Below the pieces are notes generated by a model, which was not told the DNA's origin, did no database searches, and saw only the letters and a program-made list of their open reading frames with translations. Below are positions 1-5,747 of a DNA stretch of 9,992 bases, piece by piece. The stretch is from contig JBBQZL010000096.1 in NCBI GenBank assembly GCA_038207745.1, positions 1 to 9,992 on the forward strand. The letters are read 5' to 3'. Numbering within the stretch: position 1 is the first letter of the stretch; each line of letters begins with the position of its first letter. Position numbers and translations under genes: made by a program. The stretch comes from JBBQZL01 sp038207745. Its GTDB lineage: Bacteria > Actinomycetota > Thermoleophilia > Solirubrobacterales > 70-9.

Positions 1-4
1 GCAC

Positions 5-946
5 GTGATGCCTGCTCCCAGAAAGACACAACCCACACCACCGGCTCCGTCGAATCCGGCCACGCCGACGGGGCAGCCGTCGAACCCTCGACCGGGTACC
101 CCGGCCCACGCGGCCGCGACCTCGGCGACGGCCGCCTCGGCCGGAGACTCGCGCCTGCCCGGCGTGCTCACCTGGCTCGCCCACCTCGATCGCGTCGTCT
201 CGGTGCGAACAAGGATCGGCCTCGTCCTTGTCGCGCTCTGCATCGGAGCAGCGGCCGGGGCGATCTTCCTGGCGATCGACGCCAAGGACAACGGAGGCAC
301 TTCGCAGGCCACGACCGACACCGGCCTCGAGGACCAGGTCAGCGCGCTCGAGACCAAGGCCCTGGAGAGCTCGGCTCGTATCGACGTACTTGAAGCACGG
401 GTCGCCGCGCTCGAAGCGGGTGGTGGATCCGGAGGAACGACGGGATCCACCGGTACCACCGGCTCGACCGGGTCCACCGGATCATCCGGCGGCTCGGGCG
501 CGTCCGGCGCCAACGGCAATGCCGGAGGAATCTCAACGGTGCCCGGCACGGCCAACGAAAGCTCGAAGACTCCCGCCCTTCCCGGCATATCTCCGGAGAG
601 TGCCAGCCCTTCCAGCCCGTCCGGGGACACCAGCGGAGACACGACAAACTCTGCCGAAGCCTCAACCCTCAAGGTCAAGGCCGACCCGAGCGGGCAGCTC
701 AAGTTCACAACCAACAGGTTGACCGCCAAGTCCGGCGACGTCACCGTCGATTTCTCGAATCCCGGCCTGATTCCGCACAGCGTCGCGATCGCCAAGGGAA
801 GTAAGGTGCTCGGCGAGACGAAGATCGTCACCCAATCGAGTGCCTCAACCAGGATAAAGGGCCTCAGGCCAGGCACCTACGACTTCTACTGCACGGTCCC
901 CGGCCATCGGGAGATCGGCATGGAAGGCACGCTGGCCGTCGGGTAG
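5..946 (+). CDS. Membrane-anchored cupredoxin (plastocyanin-like) with coiled coil and collagen-like linker
   Basis: The product is about 313 residues and probably binds one type 1 copper at the outer face of the membrane. From the N terminus one sees a Pro/Ala/Thr-rich tail of about 70 residues, one membrane helix (about 71-92), a heptad-like coiled coil (about 106-138), a Gly/Thr/Ser stretch with glycine at every third position (144-174), a disordered Ser/Pro linker, and a cupredoxin fold (about 222-313). The copper ligands are all present: His258 in the IPHSVAI segment, Cys296, His301 and Met306, in the Cx4Hx4M spacing of plastocyanin-like proteins. The missing signal-peptide cleavage site and the long N-terminal tail suggest type II topology with the copper head outside. 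Its electron partner is unknown. The start is uncertain: GTG at 5 and ATG at 8 are both possible, and the frame is open to the window edge, so the gene may begin upstream. Confidence 0.85.
   Translation: MMPAPRKTQPTPPAPSNPATPTGQPSNPRPGTPAHAAATSATAASAGDSRLPGVLTWLAHLDRVVSVRTRIGLVLVALCIGAAAGAIFLAIDAKDNGGTSQATTDTGLEDQVSALETKALESSARIDVLEARVAALEAGGGSGGTTGSTGTTGSTGSTGSSGGSGASGANGNAGGISTVPGTANESSKTPALPGISPESASPSSPSGDTSGDTTNSAEASTLKVKADPSGQLKFTTNRLTAKSGDVTVDFSNPGLIPHSVAIAKGSKVLGETKIVTQSSASTRIKGLRPGTYDFYCTVPGHREIGMEGTLAVG
434..526 (+). repeat. Collagen-like Gly-X-Y coding repeat within the cupredoxin gene
   Basis: Eleven glycines occur at exact three-residue spacing (residues 144 to 174), giving ten G-X-Y triplets of the types GTT, GST, GSS, GAS, GAN and GNA. 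At DNA level this is an imperfect 9-bp periodicity rich in GGHTCCACC-like units. It lies directly after a coiled coil and before the copper domain. There are no prolines in the triplets. Confidence 0.6.
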
Positions 947-1040
947 TTCGTCACTCTCCGGAACCGTTCGTTTGACGGCAAAACGCGGTCATTGCGGCCC
1001 CGAATTCGGGCGATGCGCTGATTTCATCCTGACGCGGCGT

Positions 1041-1096
1041 TACATTTGACCTAATCCGATTGTGCGGTTCGCCGCATGCCACCCGCCTTCGGGCGG
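1041..1096 (+). promoter_or_regulatory. Candidate promoter and leader with two UUCG-loop hairpins before the DUF5679 gene
   Basis: A TACATT -10-like box (1041-1046) would start a transcript near 1053; the -35 is poor. The leader would hold two hairpins with the stable UUCG tetraloop: TGCGG-TTCG-CCGCA (1063-1076) and CCGCC-TTCG-GGCGG (1083-1096). The ribosome-binding site AAAGGAG (1099-1105) begins three bases after the second stem. The hairpins may instead end transcription from the upstream cupredoxin gene, but neither is followed by a T-run. The rest of 947-1040 shows nothing recognisable. Confidence 0.4.
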
Positions 1097-1111
1097 CGAA
1101 AGGAGCCCAGC

Positions 1112-1258
1112 ATGACCGAGGGTTACTGCGTCAAAGAGCGCAAGAAGGTCGAGATCAAGGACCCGACCCAGGTGACCATGAAGAATGGCCGCCCGGCAAT
1201 CCAGGGCACGTGTCCCGACTGCGGGACGAAGATCTTCAAGATCGGCAAGATGGACTAG
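1112..1258 (+). CDS. DUF5679 small zinc-ribbon-like protein
   Basis: A 48-residue protein. The segment VTMKNGRPAIQGTCPDCGTK and the ending KIFKIGKMD are characteristic of the DUF5679 family, which is found in Actinobacteria and relatives and has no proven function. The family normally carries two CxxC-type knuckles that look like a zinc ribbon. Here the second is intact (Cys34, Cys37), but the first reads YCVKERKK, so Cys6 is present and the usual partner position is Glu. Only three cysteines remain. The start at 1112 is chosen because a strong AAAGGAG site lies 6 nt upstream; an in-frame ATG at 1076 would fall inside the leader hairpins. The stop codon overlaps that of the convergent acyltransferase gene. 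Confidence 0.85.
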   Translation: MTEGYCVKERKKVEIKDPTQVTMKNGRPAIQGTCPDCGTKIFKIGKMD

Positions 1259-1890
1259 GAGCCGAGCGCTTTGGCCCGGCGCCCCGCCGCGACAGGCGGG
1301 ACCAGATCGCGCAGCTCCTTGATCAGGCGTTTCGCGATCTCCCCGGGGTCGTCATCGGGGCGGGCCTGACCCGAGGCGGGCTCAAGAAAGCTCACCTTGA
1401 CCCTGGGTCGGCGTGGGAATGCGGCAAGGGTGCCGCTGTCCTCGGTCGTTGCCAGAATGATCCTCGCCTCCGGCACCTGTAGCGCCAGCCGACCGGCTCC
1501 GCTGCGCGCACGCATCGCTTGTCCACGGGAGATTGTGCCTTCCGGGAAGATCCCGATGCAGGCGCCTCCCTCCAGCTCCCTGATCGCGCGGCGGAGTGCC
1601 TCCGTGTCACCGGATCCCCTGACTATCGGTATCTGGCCCATCCCATTCAGAATCGGTGAAAGACCGGGAACGTCCCAGAGGGATGATTTCGCGAGAGCCC
1701 GGATCTGTCGCCTTCGGAGTGCGGCTATTCCGATCATCACGGGGTCCCAGTGGCTGTCGTGGTTGCCGACGATCAGAACCGGGCCCTCGTCCGGGATCAC
1801 CTCGAGCCCGCTGACCTCGAGTCTCCCCCACCAGGCAACGGGCCGGCAGATCGCCATCGCGAATCGATAGGTGCGGCTGACCTCGGGCAT
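1255..1890 (-). CDS. PlsC-type lysophospholipid acyltransferase (1-acylglycerol-3-phosphate acyltransferase family)
   Basis: A 211-residue protein expected to transfer an acyl group from acyl-CoA or acyl-ACP to lysophosphatidate or a related lysolipid at the inner face of the membrane. The acyltransferase signatures are in order: NHDSHWD (residues 43-49, the NHx4D catalytic motif), GQIPIVRG (85-92), and FPEGTIS (115-121, substrate phosphate binding). The fourth block (about 144-150) is degenerate. The length is normal for a short PlsC protein with no clear membrane helix beyond a weakly hydrophobic N terminus. The ATG at 1890 has no Shine-Dalgarno sequence; it lies 6 nt after a TAGAAA box, so the mRNA may be leaderless. 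The substrate cannot be told from sequence. Confidence 0.88.
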   Translation of the reverse strand: MPEVSRTYRFAMAICRPVAWWGRLEVSGLEVIPDEGPVLIVGNHDSHWDPVMIGIAALRRRQIRALAKSSLWDVPGLSPILNGMGQIPIVRGSGDTEALRRAIRELEGGACIGIFPEGTISRGQAMRARSGAGRLALQVPEARIILATTEDSGTLAAFPRRPRVKVSFLEPASGQARPDDDPGEIAKRLIKELRDLVPPVAAGRRAKALGS

Positions 1891-1969
1891 CCCGGGTTTC
1901 TACACCACCTGAAGATGATCACCTAATCCCGCCGAATGGCCGTCTCGATGGCCTTCCACACCCATGCGT

Positions 1970-1982
1970 TACGGTCCCCGCG
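1970..1982 (+). promoter_or_regulatory. Candidate -10 box of a leaderless promoter for the crotonase-HD gene
   Basis: TACGGT (1970-1975) fits the actinobacterial TANNNT -10 pattern. It is followed by six bases and then GTG at 1982, the spacing expected if transcription starts on the start codon. No Shine-Dalgarno sequence precedes either possible start, and no convincing -35 is seen. Confidence 0.35.
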
Positions 1983-3400
1983 TGAGTTCGGCCTATCAGG
2001 AGATCTCCTACGAGTCGCATGGACACGTCCGCGTGATCCGGATCGAGCGTCCTGGGCGGATGAATGCGATCGGGCCCCGGACCAGCCGCGAACTGGTCGA
2101 TGCATGGGGTCGATTCAAGGATGATGACGAGGCCCGGGTGGCGATCCTGACCGGGTCCGGCGACCGTGCCTTCTGTGCCGGAGCGGACCTCAGGGCCGCC
2201 TTGGGAATGTTTGATCCGACGGTGGACGAGGAACCGCTGATCAACCTGTCCCCGGACGAGATCGAGGCGCACAATCGCGGCGAGCGCGATGGCATCATCG
2301 GACCATCACGGTGGACCGACATCTACAAGCCGATCATCGCGGCGGTCAACGGTGTCGCCTATGCGGGCGGACTCGAGTGGGCCTGTTTCGCCGACATCCG
2401 GATTGCCGACGAGCATGCGAGCTTTGGTGTCACCTGCCGGCGCTGGAATGTGGGGCTCGGCGACGGAGGTACCCAGAGGCTGCCCCGGATAGTCGGAATG
2501 GGACGCGCGATGGAGCTGATCATCACGGGCCGGGTTATCGGCGCGGGCGAGGCCGAGCGGATTGGATTGGTCAATGAGGTGGTACCGAGCGGAACCTGCC
2601 TCGAGCGTGCGCTCGAGATGGCGGCGCAGATAGCGGAGCTTCCACAGCCGGCGATGAGGACCGACAAGGAGGCTGCGATCCGCGGCTTCGGCCAGTCCCT
2701 TGACGAGGGCCTGCGTATCGAGGCCGAGTGTTTCAACCGTCTGATCGCGACACCTGGGATCACCGAGGGGGTTCGGCGCTTCGTCGAGCGCGACCATCCG
2801 GATCGCGAGCCGTCCGGCGGAAACCTCACCCCGGGCCTGGTTCGTGACGACATCGCCTTGCGCAGCCGGGCGATCGCAATCGACGCACACCATGGACAGG
2901 TTCGAAAGGACGGCGCCAGCCCCTACACGGGCCACGTGCTCGAGGTTGCCGACCTGGTCGACCAGGCGGGACTCGAGCCGTGGCTGGTCGCCGCCGCCGC
3001 ATTGCACGATCTGGTCGAGAAGACCGGGACAACCAGTTCCGAACTCCGGGACGCCGTTGGCGACAAGGTCACCGACCTGGTGCTGATCCTCACCGAGGAC
3101 CCGGCGATCGAATCCTACGTAGATCGCAAGCACGCGCTGCGGGAGCAGGTTTCCGCCGGTGGCAGGCCAGCGCAGTGCATCTATGCCGCCGACAAGATCT
3201 CGAACATCAGAGAGCTGATCGGTTTGATGGACTCCTCAGATCTGGATCCGGACAAGATCTACCCGATCGCACTCCAGGTCCGCATTGATCTGTGGGACGG
3301 AGACCTGGAAATGCTTCAGAACGGCGAGGCCGACTCCAGCCTGATCGCGAAGTTCGAAGATGCCCTGGGGAAGATCAGGGCCTCCGGGACCGCTCACTGA
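1982..3400 (+). CDS. Fusion of enoyl-CoA hydratase/isomerase (crotonase) and RelA/SpoT/Mesh1-like HD domain
   Basis: One uninterrupted frame encodes about 472 residues with two domains. Residues 5-268 are a crotonase: the oxyanion-hole segments AFCAGADL (63-70) and AYAGGLEW (126-133), with Glu132 aligned to the first catalytic Glu of enoyl-CoA hydratase. The second catalytic Glu position is Cys152, in the variant FGVTCRRWNVGLGDGGTQRL. After a short hydrophilic linker, residues 288-460 are an HD domain of the ppGpp-hydrolase/Mesh1 type: AHHGQVRKDG (metal His303), PYTGH (His318), ALHDLVEKTGTT (His342-Asp343) and AADKISNIREL (Asp404). All four metal positions are present, but the usual catalytic ED pair is Glu346-Lys347. 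GTG 1982 is preferred over ATG 1964 because of the -10 spacing and the family N terminus. Both domain calls are firm; the joint function is unknown. Confidence 0.88.
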   Translation: MSSAYQEISYESHGHVRVIRIERPGRMNAIGPRTSRELVDAWGRFKDDDEARVAILTGSGDRAFCAGADLRAALGMFDPTVDEEPLINLSPDEIEAHNRGERDGIIGPSRWTDIYKPIIAAVNGVAYAGGLEWACFADIRIADEHASFGVTCRRWNVGLGDGGTQRLPRIVGMGRAMELIITGRVIGAGEAERIGLVNEVVPSGTCLERALEMAAQIAELPQPAMRTDKEAAIRGFGQSLDEGLRIEAECFNRLIATPGITEGVRRFVERDHPDREPSGGNLTPGLVRDDIALRSRAIAIDAHHGQVRKDGASPYTGHVLEVADLVDQAGLEPWLVAAAALHDLVEKTGTTSSELRDAVGDKVTDLVLILTEDPAIESYVDRKHALREQVSAGGRPAQCIYAADKISNIRELIGLMDSSDLDPDKIYPIALQVRIDLWDGDLEMLQNGEADSSLIAKFEDALGKIRASGTAH

Positions 3401-3883
3401 GCGTCTTCTCCCGGCGGCGCACCGGGATGACGGGATGACCCCCCAGAGGATCACGAACATCAGCGCCGCTCCGGCGGCAGTCAGCGCCGCTGCCAGGGTT
3501 CCGAAGAGGATGTCGGTCACCAGGAGCAACGCTCCACACATCGCCAGGACAAGGAAGATCAACCCGGCGATCGAGCAGCGGTTGGCGACCTTGACCAGAT
3601 GTTCCTTCTGCTGAAGCCGGAACGTGACCCGGTGATAAGCGGTCGGGGTGATCATCAGAGCTGCGGATGCAGCGGTGCACAGAAGCGTCGCGAAGTAGAC
3701 GTCCTTCTCGAAGGCGTTGATCTGACCAAACCTCGTCTGGAGCGGTACTGCGAGCAGGAAGGCAAAGAGCACCTGCACACCGGGCAACGCGACCCTGAGT
3801 TCCTGAAGGATCTCGCCGAGGTTTCGGGTCACCCGCTCCTGCTCGGGACCCTGCTGGGGTATGGAATCTGAATCGATCGTCAT
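3236..3883 (-). CDS. DUF6328 family four-helix membrane protein
   Basis: A 215-residue protein. The stretch RVTRNLGEILQELRVALPGV, followed by VLFAFLLAVP and by TPTAYHRVTFRLQQKEHLVK, is typical of DUF6328, an uncharacterised actinobacterial inner-membrane family. Four hydrophobic helices are seen at about 35-49, 62-82, 103-124 and 128-150. The start at 3883 is chosen because homologues begin just before ERVTRNL and a GGGACGAG purine-rich stretch precedes the ATG; the frame stays open upstream to 4015, but that part overlaps the divergent gene and has no family character. The family-like part ends near residue 160. The last 55 residues or so are read antisense to the 3' end of the crotonase-HD gene and look like by-product sequence, so the gene either truly overlaps its neighbour by 165 bp or has lost its original stop. 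Confidence 0.75.
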   Translation of the reverse strand: MTIDSDSIPQQGPEQERVTRNLGEILQELRVALPGVQVLFAFLLAVPLQTRFGQINAFEKDVYFATLLCTAASAALMITPTAYHRVTFRLQQKEHLVKVANRCSIAGLIFLVLAMCGALLLVTDILFGTLAAALTAAGAALMFVILWGVIPSSRCAAGRRRSVSGPGGPDLPQGIFELRDQAGVGLAVLKHFQVSVPQINADLECDRVDLVRIQI

Positions 3884-3895
3884 CTCGTCCCGGAC

Positions 3896-3963
3896 ACGGT
3901 AAATCCCGGATCTCCGTTGATTCACAACTCCTAAACCTGGTGGTCCGGGGTCGGGCGTACTTT
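3896..3963. promoter_or_regulatory. Divergent promoter region between DUF6328 and the small membrane protein
   Basis: The 86-bp gap between the two start codons holds a TANNNT box for each direction. On the minus strand TACCGT (3901-3896) lies 12 nt before the DUF6328 ATG. On the plus strand TACTTT (3958-3963) lies exactly 6 nt before the ATG at 3970, so that mRNA would be leaderless. No good -35 boxes are visible. Confidence 0.35.
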
Positions 3964-3969
3964 CGGTCC

Positions 3970-4245
3970 ATGAAAAGAAATCAGCCAAACATGGAAACGG
4001 TGATCCGCACCGCACGGGTGGCGCTGGGCATCACGGTCCTGGTGACCGCGGGTGTCTTCGGAGCCGCTCTGCTTGCAGGGTCAGCAACGTTGCCCGCCAT
4101 CGGCATCGCAGTGGCTGCCGGTCTTATCTCGCTGTCGACAGCGGGGCTGGGACCGGCAACCTCGGTCGCAACTGCGAAATGCCCGACGACGACAGGCACC
4201 ACCTCCACCCGCGCTGTCGGGCTCCACATTCCCCAGCCGCGCTAG
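3970..4245 (+). CDS. Small two-helix membrane protein of unknown function
   Basis: I do not recognise this 91-residue protein. It has a short basic N terminus (MKRNQPNMETVIRTARV), two hydrophobic segments at about 17-37 and 41-60 that could both span the membrane, and a polar Thr-rich tail with one cysteine. The ATG at 3970 is chosen because TACTTT sits 6 nt before it; an upstream in-frame GTG at 3940 would lie within the divergent promoter. It is divergent from the DUF6328 membrane protein and ends 35 bp from the convergent LysR gene. The composition is that of real membrane helices rather than of a chance GC-rich frame, but with no family match the gene remains only likely. Confidence 0.5.
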   Translation: MKRNQPNMETVIRTARVALGITVLVTAGVFGAALLAGSATLPAIGIAVAAGLISLSTAGLGPATSVATAKCPTTTGTTSTRAVGLHIPQPR

Positions 4246-4280
4246 AACAGCACTCGCGGTGAGAACTGCGGCCCGGTTGC

Positions 4281-5219
4281 TCAGCTTGCGACCGGGACCG
4301 CCCTACGACGGGCCTTGACGAAACGCCGGCTTTCCCCCCTGAGCACCTCGACCATGGCATCGGTTGCGGCGCTTCTCGTCTCCTCCGGCCTGGTCAATGC
4401 CCAGACACGCCGCATCGGTGCGTCCGGCTCGATATCGACGACCACCATTCCCGGGTGGCGTCCGGTGAGCAGCAGCTCCGGTAGGAGTGCAATCGCCATC
4501 CCCGCCGATACGACGGCCTGATGCACCTGGTAGTCATCGCTCTCGAATCCGATCCTCGGCTCAAAGCCCGCCCGCTGGCACGCCAGCACCGCATTGTCCC
4601 GGCATGAACTCGTCTCTGTCCCGATAATCCAGGTCTCGTCCCTGAGATCAAGGAGCCGCACGGTCTTTTCACCGGCGAGCGGATGGTCGGCCGGAAGTGC
4701 GAGCTGCATCCTCTCCTCGAGCAGGAGATGACACTCGGTGTCCCCTGTTTCGATCATCGGCACGTAGTCGTAGTCATAGACGAGCGCCAGATCATGGTCC
4801 CCTGCGCGGAGTTGTGGAATCTAGATCTCAGGCTCGGCCTCCCTCAGCCGGACCTCGATCTCGGGGTACTTGCGGTGAAAGGCCGAGAAGGCTCGAACCA
4901 CGAGCGTGGCCCCGGCGGTCGGGAAACTGACCATGCGGACAAGCCCTCGCCGCAGTCCAGATATCTCATGGAGCTCACGCTCGGCGTCATCCAGCCTCGC
5001 GATGATCACCTCGGCGTGATTGACCAGCGCAAACCCGGGCTCGGTCAGCCGGACGTTTCCGCGATTTCGGTCGACCAGAGTGGTCCCGACTTCGCGCTCG
5101 AGCGCCGCGATCTGCTGACTGACCGCTGACTGGGTCAGGTGGAGCGAGTCCGCTGCGGCCGAGAATGAGCCCCGGTCGGCGACAGCCTTGAGTATCCGCA
5201 TCCGCTTTACATCAAGCAT
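4281..5219 (-). pseudogene. LysR-type transcriptional regulator interrupted by an in-frame amber codon
   Basis: Read through one TAG, this frame encodes a normal-length LysR regulator of 312 codons. Residues 1-60 form the winged helix-turn-helix (GSFSAAADSLHLTQSAVSQQ, then IAALEREVGTTLVDR), followed by a linker helix and the periplasmic-binding-protein-like effector domain. Codon 133 is TAG at 4823-4821, within the effector domain after REAEPEI. Directly after it the same frame continues with IPQLRAGDHDLALVYDYDYV, the expected next strand and helix of the family, and runs intact to the natural stop. So a single base change (for example GAG, CAG or AAG to TAG) explains the break; there is no frameshift. 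A fragment of 132 residues could still bind DNA. The start at 5219 matches family N termini; a GTG at 5273 gives an unlikely extension. It lies divergent from the deaminase gene it may control. Confidence 0.85.
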
Positions 5220-5235
5220 TAGTGTCGCTAATGCT
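5215..5235. promoter_or_regulatory. Perfect inverted repeat with LysR-box geometry over the LysR start codon
   Basis: AGCATTAG-N5-CTAATGCT is a perfect 8-bp inverted repeat that contains ATTAG-N5-CTAAT, so T-N11-A as in LysR boxes. It overlaps the LysR ATG (5219-5217) and the end of a TAGCAT -10-like box on the minus strand (5236-5231). This suits autorepression. That the adjacent LysR protein binds here is inferred. Confidence 0.6.
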
Positions 5236-5372
5236 AGCAAGGACGCTTTGGCACGTGATGTGATGGGACTCACATATCGGCACTTGTGCAGCGCATCTCC
5301 AATCTCCGGCTCACCCTATGGCTCTATAAAGCTGTTTGAGGATCATCACTCCCCCGATCGAGCCCGCCTTAA

Positions 5373-5389
5373 CATTAGTGGACCTTATG
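5373..5389. promoter_or_regulatory. Second, imperfect copy of the LysR-type operator
   Basis: CATTAGTGGACCTTATG matches the inner 17 bp of the repeat at 5217-5233 at 13 of 17 positions. It keeps the CATTAG arm and has one mismatch in the other arm (CTTATG for CTAATG), so T-N11-A is preserved. Its centre lies about 64 bp upstream of the start predicted from the 5410-5438 promoter, the usual place for the recognition site of a LysR activator. Confidence 0.5.
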
Positions 5390-5409
5390 GTGAAAAGCAT
5401 AGGTTCTAC

Positions 5410-5438
5410 TTGAACTAATGGTCTAGATGCCTCATACT
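5410..5438 (+). promoter_or_regulatory. Candidate promoter of the amidohydrolase gene
   Basis: TTGAAC (5410-5415), a 17-bp spacer and CATACT (5433-5438) each match four of six consensus positions. The predicted start is near 5445, which gives a leader of about 300 nt. A CTAATG half-site (5415-5420), identical to an arm of the upstream operators, overlaps the -35 end, where LysR activators often make their second contact. The leader itself (5445-5747) shows no recognised RNA element; the stretch 5281-5460 is about 47% G+C by hand count, well below its surroundings. Confidence 0.4.
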
Positions 5439-5747
5439 TCATCTATAGGTAATCACCGCTGTAACCGCGAATGGATGGCAAGAGATGGAAAGACAGACGA
5501 CACACAGCAAACGTTCCGGACTTCGAAGCAACATGCGAAGCGTTGTCAGATGGCTCGCGACCGATAACCCCGATCGTCGGCGCACCGCAAGGTCCCCGAT
5601 GGTTCCCGGCAGTCCAGAGCAGATGATCCGCTAGCCAACCCACACTCCCGCCGGACCCGGTTTTCGAATGCCGTGGGTCGGCGGAACTCGCTCGCGGCCA
5701 ACGCGCCGAGCACCGCGGGCCAGGCAGGATCTAGGATCAAAGGGCGG

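Noticed and set aside
2306..3133. A 275-codon minus-strand frame within the crotonase-HD gene.
   Set aside because: Both domains on the plus strand are certain, and the antisense frame shows no domain or ribosome site.
3884..4015. A 44-residue N-terminal extension of DUF6328 up to 4015.
   Set aside because: It would overlap the divergent promoter and the start of the small membrane protein, and it lacks family similarity; the start at 3883 fits better.
4281..4763. The C-terminal LysR part as an independent gene starting at GTG 4763.
   Set aside because: The family domain continues upstream of this GTG in the same frame to the amber codon, so it is the tail of one interrupted gene.
5471..5626. 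A 51-codon plus-strand frame starting at ATG 5471 in the leader of the amidohydrolase gene.
   Set aside because: It has no ribosome-binding site, no recognisable domain and an unremarkable composition, and it is out of frame with the downstream gene. A leader peptide cannot be excluded, but nothing supports it.
5652..5684. A TTCGAAT sequence within a stem-loop, resembling a tRNA T-arm.
   Set aside because: No acceptor stem, anticodon arm or D-arm can be built around it in the expected positions on either strand.
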